A DNA stretch of 64,000 bases, from positions 1 through 64,000 of the forward strand of contig BPJM01000008.1 of NCBI GenBank assembly GCA_026004615.1. Direction: 5' to 3'. Below, in pieces: positions 1 to 8,548 of this stretch. The DNA is from Planctomycetota bacterium (GTDB taxonomy: Bacteria; Planctomycetota; J058; J103). How positions within the stretch are numbered: the first letter of the stretch is position 1; every line of letters begins with the position of its first letter. The notes under the pieces are model-generated. The model ran no database searches. It saw only the letters and a program-made list of their open reading frames with translations, and had not been told where the DNA came from. The position numbers were made by a program, and so were the translations under genes.

Positions 1-2
1 AT

Positions 3-1685
3 GTGCTCGAGCACGAGCGCGCCATCAATGCCTTCGCTGCCGGCTACAGCCCCGCCGAGGCGGTCATCGGCGTGACGCGGGGGGCGATCGACAAGCTCGA
101 TCGCGACGAGCTGCAGGGGGTGATCGCGCACGAGTTCAGCCACATCCTGCACGGCGACATGCGGCTCAATCTGCGGCTGATCGCCCTGCTGCATGGCATC
201 CTGGTCATCGGGCTCACCGGGCGGGTGCTCTTGCGCGCCTTCACCGGCAGCGGCCGCCGCTCCTCGCGGCGGCAGGGGGGGCATCCGGGGCTGCTGCTGC
301 TGGCGCTGGCGCTGCTAATGGTCGGCTACGTGGGGTTCTTCTTCGGGCGGCTGATCAAGGCGGCGATCTCGCGCCAGCGGGAGTTTTTGGCCGATGCGGC
401 GGGGGCGCAGTTCACGCGCAACCCGCGCGGGCTCGCCGGCGCGCTGAAGAAGATCGGCGGGCTGGCGAGCGGCTCGCTGCTCGCCAGTGCGCGCGCCGAG
501 GAGGCGAGCCACATGCTGTTCGGGGAGACCCGGAACCGCTCGCGGTTCTCGCTGTTCGGCGGTCTGCTCGCCACCCACCCGCCGCTCGAGGAGCGGATCC
601 GGCGGCTGGACCCGCGCTGGGATGGCCGCTTCGAGCCGGTGCCGGCGGACTTCACCGCGCGCGACATCCCGCAGCGGGCGCTGCTCGCCGACCCGCATGC
701 CGAGCTGGAGGGGGCGCTGGCGCAGCAGCTCGCCCTGGCGGCGCTGGCCGGTGGCCGCGGACGGGAGGCGAGCCGCGCGGGGGCGGCGCTGGGCCAGGAG
801 GCGGTGGTGGCGCGCGCGGCGAGCGGGGTCTCGCCGCGGCACGTGGCGTTCGGCCGCGCGCTGTTGCACCGCTTGCCCGAGCGGCTGGTGCAGGCGGCGC
901 GCGAGCCGCTGGAGGCGCAGGCGCTGGCGCTGGCGCTGGTGCTCGCGGCGCCGGGGGCCGGGCGCACCGCCGAGCTCGGGGTGCTGGAGCGCGAGGCGCC
1001 GCCGGAGCTGCGCGCGCTCGTGCCGCGGCTGCTCCCCGAGCTGGACGCGCTGGGCCGTCCGGCCCGCCTGCCGCTCTTGGAGCTGTTGCTGCCGAGCCTG
1101 CGCCGGCTGTCGCGCCGGCAGTGCCAGACGTTGTGTGCGCTCCTGGACCGACTCGCGGAGGCGGGCGGGAGCGCCGGGGCCGAGGGCCGGCCGGAGCTGT
1201 ACACCCATGCGCTGCGCGGCATGCTCCGCCACCATCTGCAGCGGACCCTCGAGCCGCAGGGCCGGCGCGCGCGGGGCCCGCTTCTGTTCGGGGTCGCGGC
1301 GGCGGCGCGCCAGGCGGCGGTGCTGCTGAGCGTGCTCGCGCACTGCGGGCACACCAGCCCCGAGGCGGCGCGTGCCGCTTTCGCGGCGGGGCTGGCGCGC
1401 CTGCGGCTGCGCCGCGCGGCGCTGGCGCTGCTGCCGGCCGAGCGCGCCGACGTGGCCGCCTTCGAGGGGGCGCTGGCGGAGCTCGTGCATGCGGTGCCCG
1501 GGGTCAAGCGGCGGGTGCTCGATGCGTGCGCGTACTGCGTGGCGCAGGACGGCCAGGTGACGATCGAGGAAGCCGAGCTGTTGCGGGCGATCGCCGATCG
1601 GCTCGACTGCCCCCTGCCGCCCTTCCTCGACCTGGTGGAGGCGCCCGCGGGCGCCTCGCTCGCGGCCGGCAGCGCGGACGGCTGA
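3..1685 (+). CDS. M48 family zinc metalloprotease, 5' end cut by the window edge
   Basis: This is a membrane-bound M48 (HtpX/Ste24-like) zinc peptidase that probably acts on membrane or envelope proteins. The visible part opens directly before the catalytic block. VIAHEFSH is the HExxH zinc motif, at about residues 40-47. Two hydrophobic membrane segments follow (near residues 58-78 and 97-115), then REFLADAAG, which carries the third zinc-ligand Glu. After about residue 220 the protein is a long Ala/Arg-rich helical region. It ends in a TerB-like stretch with CVAQDGQVT and EAELLRAIAD, as in long bacterial M48 proteins of this type. Family members usually have membrane helices before the HExxH, and these are missing here, so the true start lies upstream of base 1. 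The gene has the same codon character as the flanking chromosome and looks like the host gene beside which the defence island sits. The family is certain; the substrate is unknown. Confidence 0.85.
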   Translation: MLEHERAINAFAAGYSPAEAVIGVTRGAIDKLDRDELQGVIAHEFSHILHGDMRLNLRLIALLHGILVIGLTGRVLLRAFTGSGRRSSRRQGGHPGLLLLALALLMVGYVGFFFGRLIKAAISRQREFLADAAGAQFTRNPRGLAGALKKIGGLASGSLLASARAEEASHMLFGETRNRSRFSLFGGLLATHPPLEERIRRLDPRWDGRFEPVPADFTARDIPQRALLADPHAELEGALAQQLALAALAGGRGREASRAGAALGQEAVVARAASGVSPRHVAFGRALLHRLPERLVQAAREPLEAQALALALVLAAPGAGRTAELGVLEREAPPELRALVPRLLPELDALGRPARLPLLELLLPSLRRLSRRQCQTLCALLDRLAEAGGSAGAEGRPELYTHALRGMLRHHLQRTLEPQGRRARGPLLFGVAAAARQAAVLLSVLAHCGHTSPEAARAAFAAGLARLRLRRAALALLPAERADVAAFEGALAELVHAVPGVKRRVLDACAYCVAQDGQVTIEEAELLRAIADRLDCPLPPFLDLVEAPAGASLAAGSADG

Positions 1686-1759
1686 GCGCCGCCAGGGACG
1701 GTGCAGCCGGCAGGGCTGCCCTCCTTGCGGGCTCGGCCGCGCGGCGCCGGGCGGCCTTC

Positions 1760-1769
1760 GCGGAATGGG
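1760..1769 (+). repeat. Left copy of a 10-bp direct repeat flanking the defence operon
   Basis: GCGGAATGGG occurs here, about 136 bp before the first defence gene. It occurs again in the same orientation at 23419-23428, about 100 bp after the last one. Both copies are preceded by CTT, with one extra C on the left, and are followed by a T-rich dinucleotide (GTT and ATT). It could mark the ends of an inserted segment. A 10-bp match between two GC-rich spacers can also arise by chance. Confidence 0.3.
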
Positions 1770-1814
1770 TTGTGGGGCCTTTTTCCCGGGCGACGGCTCG
1801 GTTGTACGATGGCG

Positions 1815-1841
1815 CCGCCACCGCTGCTGATTCGGTGGCGG
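1815..1841. promoter_or_regulatory. Perfect 9-bp inverted repeat upstream of the defence operon
   Basis: CCGCCACCG and CGGTGGCGG are perfect complements around a 9-nt loop. They end about 64 bp before the GTG start of the first defence gene. There is no T-run after the hairpin, so it is not a normal intrinsic terminator for the upstream M48 gene. An operator for a dimeric repressor, or a 5'-leader hairpin, fits as well. No regulator gene lies next to it in the window. I could not find a convincing -35/-10 pair in this 220-bp spacer. Confidence 0.4.
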
Positions 1842-1905
1842 ACCAGGGACGGTCGGCGGGTGGCCGAAGGGCCGCTGGCCAGCTTCACCGCGCGAGAAAA
1901 TAACT

Positions 1906-3249
1906 GTGAAACCCGGAACGGTCATCCGGCTGCGGGAGCGCCTGTGGCGCCTGGATCGGGTCACGGACACCGAGTTTTCGGCAACGCCGCTGGACGGCCG
2001 CGATGGCCGCCGGCGCCGGTTCTTGCGGGCTCTCGAAGAGGCAAACGTGTCCGAGGGCTCGTTGCCGCCGCCGGATCCCGGCCGACTCGACGAGGCGGCG
2101 CGCCAAGACCTGCTGCTCCGCGCGCACCGGCTGAGCCTCATTCACGGCTCGGCACCCTTTCTCGGCTTGCAGCGCAGCCGTGCCGTCCCGGAGCCGTACC
2201 AGCTGGTCCCCCTGCTCATGGCGCTCGACATGTCGCCCGTCCGGTTGCTCATCGGGGACGATGTCGGAATCGGCAAGACGATCGAAGCCGGTCTCATCGT
2301 CAGCGAACTGCTGGCCCGAGGAAGCGCCGCGCGCGTGCTCGTCGCCGTGCCCGCGTCGCTTCGCGAGCAGTGGCGCGAAAGCCTCGAGAGGTTCTTTCAT
2401 CTGGACGCCGTCATCCTCTCCGGGCAGACGCGCCCGGCCCTGGAGCGCCGGCTGCTGCCCGGCGAGTCCCCCTGGGAGGCGTCCCCGGTCGTCATCGCCT
2501 CGATCGATTACCTGAAGCGGCGCACCGGTGAGGTCCTCTTCCACGCCTGGGACGTCGTGCTGGTGGACGAGGCCCATGTCGCCGCCCGCCCGCACGAGGG
2601 CCGCTGGGGCTCGGCGCTCCAGAAACAGCGGTGGGAGTTTCTCGAGGCGGTGTCCCGGAGCGACAAGGTTCGCCACCTTCTGTTGCTCTCCGCCACCCCC
2701 CACCCCGGCCACACCGATTCGTTCGCCAGCCTGCTCGAGGCCTTGAACCCGGGGTGCGTCGGCCCGGACCGCACGATCCGTCGCGAGGTGGCCCGCCGCC
2801 ATGTCGTGCAGCGCCGCAGGAAGGACCTACGCGAGTGGTACGGCGACCGGACGCCGTTTCCGGAGCGGAATCCGGCCGACGAGATCATCCCGCTGGGACC
2901 GGAGGAACGGCGTCTGCTGAAGGCGTTGCGCCGCTACTGTGATCGGTTGGTGCGGGCCCGCGAGGGGGCGCCCATCTCGGGATTCGTCTCCCTGCACCTT
3001 CAGCGGCGCGCGCTCTCCAGCCCCCGCGCCATCCAGCAATCGCTGAAGGAGCGCATCAAGAAGCTGCGCCGGCGGATTCGGCAAGCTGCCGACGCCGAGG
3101 CGGTCGCCGAGGCAGAGGCCGAGGCGGCCGTGACGGACCAGGACTCTCCCGCCGAGGTCGAGGACGAGGAGCGGTGGGCGCGGATCGACCGGGCTGCACT
3201 CCTGGGGACGGAAGAGGAGATCGCAGAGCTGGAGAAGCTGCGCCGCTGA
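1906..3249 (+). CDS. DrmD-like SNF2-family helicase, N-terminal part before an in-frame TGA
   Basis: This is the first half of a SNF2/SF2 ATPase of the type that heads DISARM class 1 loci (DrmD). Such proteins are thought to move along or remodel DNA for the partner methylase and helicases. Motif I is GDDVGIGKT (residues 117-125), motif II is DEAH (221-224) and motif III is LSATP (261-265). The sequence after residue 380 is a charged linker. The frame ends at a TGA after LEKLRR, and the same frame then continues with good helicase sequence, so the gene is interrupted rather than naturally this short. A CGA-to-TGA change would restore an Arg codon. The start is the GTG giving MKPGTVIRLRER, which matches the expected N-terminus, although the upstream ribosome site is weak. 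This half alone lacks motifs IV-VI and should not be a working helicase. Confidence 0.8.
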   Translation: MKPGTVIRLRERLWRLDRVTDTEFSATPLDGRDGRRRRFLRALEEANVSEGSLPPPDPGRLDEAARQDLLLRAHRLSLIHGSAPFLGLQRSRAVPEPYQLVPLLMALDMSPVRLLIGDDVGIGKTIEAGLIVSELLARGSAARVLVAVPASLREQWRESLERFFHLDAVILSGQTRPALERRLLPGESPWEASPVVIASIDYLKRRTGEVLFHAWDVVLVDEAHVAARPHEGRWGSALQKQRWEFLEAVSRSDKVRHLLLLSATPHPGHTDSFASLLEALNPGCVGPDRTIRREVARRHVVQRRRKDLREWYGDRTPFPERNPADEIIPLGPEERRLLKALRRYCDRLVRAREGAPISGFVSLHLQRRALSSPRAIQQSLKERIKKLRRRIRQAADAEAVAEAEAEAAVTDQDSPAEVEDEERWARIDRAALLGTEEEIAELEKLRR

Positions 3250-4662
3250 GCGCACGCCCTCAAGCCCGAGCAGGACCGCAAGCTCGCCTGGCTCCTGCGC
3301 CACCTGCCCGAGCTGCTCGATCGGCACCGGCGGGCGCCGCGGGTGCTGGTGTTCACGCGGTACAAGCACACGCTGGAGTATCTCGAAGAGGAGATCGGGC
3401 GAGAGGCGAAGCGGGGCGATTCTCCTCTCTCGGGCCTGGGCGTCTTCACGATTCACGGCGAGATGACGCTTCAGCAGCGGCGCGAGGTCTTCCACGCCTT
3501 CGAGCGGGCCGGGCGCGCGGTCTGCATCGCCACCGACTGCATCTCCGAGGGGCTCGACCTGCAGCGCGGATGCGCCGAGCTGGTCCACTACGAGCTGCCG
3601 TGGAACCCCAGCCGCCTGGAGCAGCGCAACGGGCGCATCGACCGTTACGGCCAGCCCGAGCCGGCGGTCGGCATCACGACGCTCGTCCGGGAGGACGAGC
3701 TGGACGTGACGATCCTCGAGGTGCTGATCCGCAAGGCCGGCGCGATCCGCGAAGCCTATGGCTTCTGTCCGGTGGTCTTCTCGTCGATTCACGACCTGGA
3801 GAGGCTCGTCGCCAAGTACCGTCCCGATTCGCAACTGCTTCTGCCCTTCGAGGAGTTCGCCCCTCCCCACGACCCCTTCGACGAGGAGCGCATCCGCAGG
3901 ATCGAGGAGGAGTCCTTCTACGGGCAGGAGGAAGTCCGGCTCCCCGAGGTCGAGCGGGCGCTCCAGCAGACCTACCGCACGGTCGGCTCGCCCGAGGAGA
4001 TCCGCGGCTTCGTGCTCTCGGCGCTCGACCGTGCCGGTGCAACCGTCCGGGAGCCCCCCGGGGGTACGCTGCGCATCGACCTCCGCGGCACGACGTTGGC
4101 GGAGCTGGCCGAGCGCCTCGAGGCCACCTTCGACCCGTACCTCGCCCGGGACGAGCCGGGTCTGCAACTCCTCGACATCGCCCACCCGCTCGTTCGCCGG
4201 CTCATCGACCAGGTGCGGGACGCCGCGGCCGGAACGGACGAGGGCCGGGTGGCGGCCCGCGGCTGCCGCGAGGTGCGCGAGGTGACGGCCATCCTGCACG
4301 TGCTCGCGCGCTACGTGACGGCTTCCGACCCGCCGGTCGTGATGGAGGAGCTGATTCCGGTCGCGTACCAGCCGTACCAGGATCGCCCCGCAGATCTGGA
4401 TGCCCACGCGCTCATGCGTGCTCCGGCGGCGCCGCTGCCCCACACCGCAGACGAGCTGCGTGAGCTGTGCCGCGACGCGCTGAGCGCCCAGGCCCTGCCG
4501 GCACGCGTGCGCGCTGCCGTCGAATCGCGCCGCGGCGAACTGGAATCGCGCCAGGCCTCGATCCGGCGTCTCGCCAGCGCCTGGGCCGAGGGCATGGACC
4601 GGGTAGAGGTGGCCTCGGTCGACTGGCTCACCCTCACCGTGCTGGTGCCCGCCGATGGCTGA
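3250..4662 (+). CDS. DrmD-like SNF2-family helicase, C-terminal part after the in-frame TGA
   Basis: This is the in-frame continuation of the preceding helicase. It encodes the second RecA-like domain: RVLVFTRYKHT opens it, IATDCISEGLDLQ is motif V, and LEQRNGRIDRYGQ is motif VI with its arginine finger. After it comes a helical C-terminal region with no motif that I recognise. The first possible restart codon is a GTG at 3343, within the VLVFTRY strand, so independent translation would lose part of the domain. Joined to the first half, the gene encodes 918 residues, close to the size expected for DrmD-like proteins. The end overlaps the methylase start (ATGGCTGA), which couples the two. Either the gene is recently dead, or the TGA is a base-call error, or readthrough occurs. 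The rest of the reading frame shows no decay. Confidence 0.78.
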   Translation, partial: AHALKPEQDRKLAWLLRHLPELLDRHRRAPRVLVFTRYKHTLEYLEEEIGREAKRGDSPLSGLGVFTIHGEMTLQQRREVFHAFERAGRAVCIATDCISEGLDLQRGCAELVHYELPWNPSRLEQRNGRIDRYGQPEPAVGITTLVREDELDVTILEVLIRKAGAIREAYGFCPVVFSSIHDLERLVAKYRPDSQLLLPFEEFAPPHDPFDEERIRRIEEESFYGQEEVRLPEVERALQQTYRTVGSPEEIRGFVLSALDRAGATVREPPGGTLRIDLRGTTLAELAERLEATFDPYLARDEPGLQLLDIAHPLVRRLIDQVRDAAAGTDEGRVAARGCREVREVTAILHVLARYVTASDPPVVMEELIPVAYQPYQDRPADLDAHALMRAPAAPLPHTADELRELCRDALSAQALPARVRAAVESRRGELESRQASIRRLASAWAEGMDRVEVASVDWLTLTVLVPADG

Positions 4663-7600
4663 GCCGCTCGAGTTCGTCCACGCTTCGGGAGGGCTCCTCG
4701 CCCGCGCGGTGCTGGCCGATGCGATGGCCGATGTGCCGAAGAGCGATCTCTTCAGGCCCGCCGCCTTCGCGTACCCTGGGCGCAAGGCCGAGCCGCCCGC
4801 CGCGCACGCCGAGACGGAACAGACCGTCTTCTCCCTCGCCCGCGAGCGCTACGAGGCGGTGGCCCCGCGCCTCGACCAGATGCCGGTTGGCGAACTGCGC
4901 GAGCGGTGGCTGATCCCGCTGCTCCTGCTGCTCGATTTCGAACCCGTCTTCCAGCGCGCGCATCTTTCGAGCGAAGACGGCCGCGACCGCTTCGCCATCA
5001 GCCACCTCGGCTGGAGCGGCGAGGGCGCCCCGCCGGTGCTGCTCGTGCGGGAGGAGCTCGACGCCGCGGCAGGCCGCGGCAGGCGCTCGCCCCACGAAGA
5101 GCTCCAGGCCTACCTCAACCGGGCGCCGGCGCTGTGGGGGATCGTCGCCAACGGCCGCCGCCTGCGGATCCTGCGCGACTTCCACCACGAGCACGTCAAG
5201 GCCTTCGTCGGCTTCGACCTCGACGCCATCTTCGAGACCGGCGACTTCCCCTCCTTCCGAGCCCTCTACCGGCTCGCGCACCGGAGCCGCTTCGTTCCCG
5301 TACCCGGCGACGAGGAGCAGCGCCTGCCGCTCGAGATCCTCTTCGAGCAGAGCCGCGAGCAGGGCATCGAGATCGGCCGCGAGCTCCAGCGGCAGGTGCG
5401 GGTTGCCATCGAGGCGCTGGCCGAGGGGCTCTTCGACGCCGAGCTGCGGGCGCTGCTCGACGACCCGAAGGAGGCGCGCGCCCTGTACCACGAGCTCCTG
5501 CTCATCGTCTACCGGCTGCTCTTTCTGCTCTTCGCCGAGCAGCGCAAGATGTTGCCGGCCGGCGGCATCTACGCCGAGACCTACAGCGTCACCTCGCTCG
5601 TGCGCCTGGCCGAGGGCCGGCACCCCGATCCGCGCCACAAAGACCTCTGGGAGGGGCTCAAGGTTACCTTCCGCATGCTCCACGACGGAGCCCCCGAGGC
5701 CGGCGTCTTTCCCTACAACGGCCAGCTCTTCGACCCCCGCCGCACGGAGCGGCTCACCCAGCGGACCTGCGAGAACAAGAGGCTCCTCGACGCCATCGGC
5801 GCGCTCACCCACGTACGCGCGGGCGGCGTACGCCAGCGGGTGAACTACGCCGAGCTCGGCGTCGAGGAGCTGGGCTCGGTCTACGAGTCGCTCTTGAACG
5901 AGACGCTCGTCCGCGCCCACCGGCCCCTCGAGCACGAGGGGCGCGTCGTGCCGGCGGGCGGTATCTACCTCGCGCCGCTGACGACCGAGCGCAAGGATCT
6001 CGGAGCCTTCTACACCCCGCCCGAGCTCGTCGACTTCGCGCTTTCGGTCTCGCTCGACCGGCTGATCGCCGAGCGGCTCGAACGGGCCGGCGGCGATCCG
6101 GCGGCCCGCGAGCGGGCGCTGCTCGATTTGCGCGTCTGCGATCCGGCCTGCGGCAGCGGGGCGTTTCTCGTCGGCGCGGTCGACCGCCTGGCCCTGGCGC
6201 TCGCCACCGAGCGCTGCGGCGGCCAGAAGCCGACCGAGGAGGCGCTGCGGCGCGCCCGGCGCGACGTCTTGCGCCACTCCATCTACGGGGTGGACAAGGA
6301 CGCCTTCGCGGTGGAGCTCTGCAAGGTGGCGCTCTGGATCCACTGCGCCGTGCCGGATCTCCCGCTCTCGTTTCTCGACCACCGCATCCAGCACGGCGAC
6401 TCGCTGGTGGGCTGGCCGCTCCTGGATATCCCCACGGAGATCCCCGAGGGCGCCTACACGGTGCCCTCGAAGGTGAACAATAGCCGGCGCGCCGAGGACC
6501 GGAGGCTCAAGGCCTTCCTCCGGGTGGCCGCCGAGCGCAACCGCGAGGCCCTCGCCGGGCAGCTCGAGCTCGGCCGGACGCCGCCCATGCTTGACGTGCG
6601 GGTGGACTTCCCCGCCATTCTGGAGGAGGACGAGCGCGTCCCCGCCGACGTCGAGAAGAAGGAGGCCGCCTACCGGGCCTTCCTGGCGTCGGAGGCCTAC
6701 CGGCGCTTCGAGGCGGCGGCGAACCTCTGGGCGGCGAGCTTCTTCTGGAGCCCCGACGCCGGCGCCGAGGCCCCCACGGCCGCCCACTACCGCCGGGCGC
6801 TCGCGGGCGAGGTCGACCCCCGGCAGGCCGAGGCGGCCCGGGCGCTCCTCGAGGAGTTTCCCGCCTTCCACTGGCCGCTCCGCTTCCCGGAGATCCGGGC
6901 CCGGGGCGGCTTCGACGCCATCGTGGGCAACCCGCCGTGGGAGCAGGTGAAGCTTCACGAGCAGGAGTGGTTCGCGCCGCACCGCCCCGACATCGCCCGC
7001 ATGACCACGGCCGCGAGGCGACGCGCGATCGAGGCGTTGCGCCAAGAGGACCCGGGGCTCTACCGGCGCTGGCGGCTGGCCGAGGTCGCCTACCAGAGAA
7101 TGGCCGAGTTCATGCGTCACTCGGGCCGCTACACGGCGTCCGGCCACGAGCCGAACACCTACCTCCTCTTCGCCGAGACCGCGGCCGACATGATCCGCGA
7201 GGACGGCCGCGCGGGCATCCTGGTGAAGAGCGCGCTCGCGCTCGACAAGTCGGCCTCGGCGCTCTTCAGCAAGCTCGTCGAGGCGGGACAGGTGGAGGAG
7301 TTTCAGGATATTCTGAACGGCGTTGGCAAAGTAGGGGTGCGTTACTTCCCCACGGTTCATCTCGAGACCAGGTTTGCCGTTGTTGGCCTTCGTGGGGCTC
7401 GTTCAGACATCGAGTTCGCAGCCACCTTGATGAACTGGAACGTGGACGAGGCCGCCACGCGCCCGCGCCAGCGCTTCGATCCCGGGAAACTCGCGATCCT
7501 GAACCCGAAGACGCGCACGCTCACCTCCTTCCGGAAGCCCGAGGAGCTGGCCATCGCGCTGGAGCTCCACCGCCGCTGGCCCATCCTCGACTTCGAGAAT

Positions 7601-8548
7601 GGAGGCGAGAACCCGTGGGGGCTGGGGTACTGCACGCTCTTCAACTCGACGACGGCCTCGCGGCACTTCTTCAAACGCGAGGACCTCGAAGCCCGAGGCT
7701 GGGTCCTCGGCCCGGACAAGGTCTTCCGCCTCCCCGCCGGGCGGGCCGCCGCGGCCGCCGCCGAAGGCCAGGGTGACCTCTTCGCCGACCCCACGTCCGA
7801 CACGGAGGCCCTCCCCCTCTACGAGGGGCAGCTCATGAACCGCTACGATCACCGGGCGCGGACCTACGAAGGCTATGCGGGCAAGAACAAGTACGGCCGC
7901 AAGCCGCACATTCCGCACACGACCGACGTCCAGAAGGCCGACCCCGCCTTCGAGATCGAGCCCCGTTACTGGATGCTCCGCGGGGTGGCCGAGACCCGCC
8001 TGCGGGAGAAGGTGGGCGACCGGATCATGATCGCCTTCCGCGACAATGTGTCAGTGGCGAGTAACCAGCGCTGCGCGAAGGGCGCCGTCCTCCCCCGAGT
8101 CCCAGCCACGGAAACGATCCGGATCTTTCTGCTCGGGCGGGAAACCGTCCTTGAGTTCCTCGGCCTCTTCAACGCCACCCTCTTCGACTTCCTCGTCCGC
8201 GGCCATATGCCCGGTATGCACGTTGCGCTGGTCTGGATGCTCGCCCAGATCCCCGCCCCGCCCCCCGGCCTCGACCCGCGCATCGCGGACCACGCCCGCA
8301 GGCTCTCGCTCACGAGCCACTCGGTGGCCCGCCTCTTCGGCGCCGAGCCCCACCGGTGGGACCCCGAGGAGCGCTACCGGCTCGACGTCGAGCTCGACGC
8401 CCTCGTCGCCCACGCCTACGGCGTCACCCGCGCGCAGTACGCGACCATCCTCGATTCCTTCGAGGTCATGGCCCGCGTCCAGACCCGCCGGCACGGCCGC
8501 TACAAGTTCAAGCACGACTGCCTCGAAGCCTACCGGAGGCTCGGATGA
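4655..8548 (+). CDS. DNA adenine-N6 methylase, Eco57I/DrmMI-like, of the defence operon
   Basis: This large methyltransferase (1297 residues) should modify adenine in host DNA so that the partner machinery can tell self from foreign. A motif X-like stretch, GAFYTPPELVDF, lies near residue 450. Motif I, DPACGSGAFL, lies near 495 and the catalytic motif IV, NPPW, near 759. Both motifs are intact. The N-terminal 400 residues resemble those of large Eco57I/type IIG-like methylases. I see no intact PD-(D/E)XK nuclease motif there, so it is probably a methylase only, as in DISARM DrmMI. The C-terminal part is expected to hold the target-recognition domain. It overlaps the helicase stop by 8 nt and shares ATGA with cmr1. 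This helicase-methylase pair followed directly by RAMP genes is not the usual DISARM order. Modification specificity cannot be read from the sequence. Confidence 0.85.
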   Translation: MAEPLEFVHASGGLLARAVLADAMADVPKSDLFRPAAFAYPGRKAEPPAAHAETEQTVFSLARERYEAVAPRLDQMPVGELRERWLIPLLLLLDFEPVFQRAHLSSEDGRDRFAISHLGWSGEGAPPVLLVREELDAAAGRGRRSPHEELQAYLNRAPALWGIVANGRRLRILRDFHHEHVKAFVGFDLDAIFETGDFPSFRALYRLAHRSRFVPVPGDEEQRLPLEILFEQSREQGIEIGRELQRQVRVAIEALAEGLFDAELRALLDDPKEARALYHELLLIVYRLLFLLFAEQRKMLPAGGIYAETYSVTSLVRLAEGRHPDPRHKDLWEGLKVTFRMLHDGAPEAGVFPYNGQLFDPRRTERLTQRTCENKRLLDAIGALTHVRAGGVRQRVNYAELGVEELGSVYESLLNETLVRAHRPLEHEGRVVPAGGIYLAPLTTERKDLGAFYTPPELVDFALSVSLDRLIAERLERAGGDPAARERALLDLRVCDPACGSGAFLVGAVDRLALALATERCGGQKPTEEALRRARRDVLRHSIYGVDKDAFAVELCKVALWIHCAVPDLPLSFLDHRIQHGDSLVGWPLLDIPTEIPEGAYTVPSKVNNSRRAEDRRLKAFLRVAAERNREALAGQLELGRTPPMLDVRVDFPAILEEDERVPADVEKKEAAYRAFLASEAYRRFEAAANLWAASFFWSPDAGAEAPTAAHYRRALAGEVDPRQAEAARALLEEFPAFHWPLRFPEIRARGGFDAIVGNPPWEQVKLHEQEWFAPHRPDIARMTTAARRRAIEALRQEDPGLYRRWRLAEVAYQRMAEFMRHSGRYTASGHEPNTYLLFAETAADMIREDGRAGILVKSALALDKSASALFSKLVEAGQVEEFQDILNGVGKVGVRYFPTVHLETRFAVVGLRGARSDIEFAATLMNWNVDEAATRPRQRFDPGKLAILNPKTRTLTSFRKPEELAIALELHRRWPILDFENGGENPWGLGYCTLFNSTTASRHFFKREDLEARGWVLGPDKVFRLPAGRAAAAAAEGQGDLFADPTSDTEALPLYEGQLMNRYDHRARTYEGYAGKNKYGRKPHIPHTTDVQKADPAFEIEPRYWMLRGVAETRLREKVGDRIMIAFRDNVSVASNQRCAKGAVLPRVPATETIRIFLLGRETVLEFLGLFNATLFDFLVRGHMPGMHVALVWMLAQIPAPPPGLDPRIADHARRLSLTSHSVARLFGAEPHRWDPEERYRLDVELDALVAHAYGVTRAQYATILDSFEVMARVQTRRHGRYKFKHDCLEAYRRLG

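Noticed and set aside
1770..1810. Promoter from TTGTGG and TACGAT upstream of the defence operon
   Set aside because: The spacing is about 29 bp, too long for a sigma70 promoter, and both boxes are weak.
3247..3249. TGA read as selenocysteine or as a recoded amino acid
   Set aside because: The site is an Arg-rich linker, not a redox site; TGA is used as a normal stop throughout the window and no SECIS-like element is evident.
4634..7360. A 908-codon minus-strand frame over the methylase
   Set aside because: Antisense shadow; methylase motifs lie on the plus strand.
4655..8548. The methylase as a complete type IIG restriction-modification enzyme
   Set aside because: No intact PD-(D/E)XK motif was found in the N-terminal region, so nuclease activity is not supported by the sequence.
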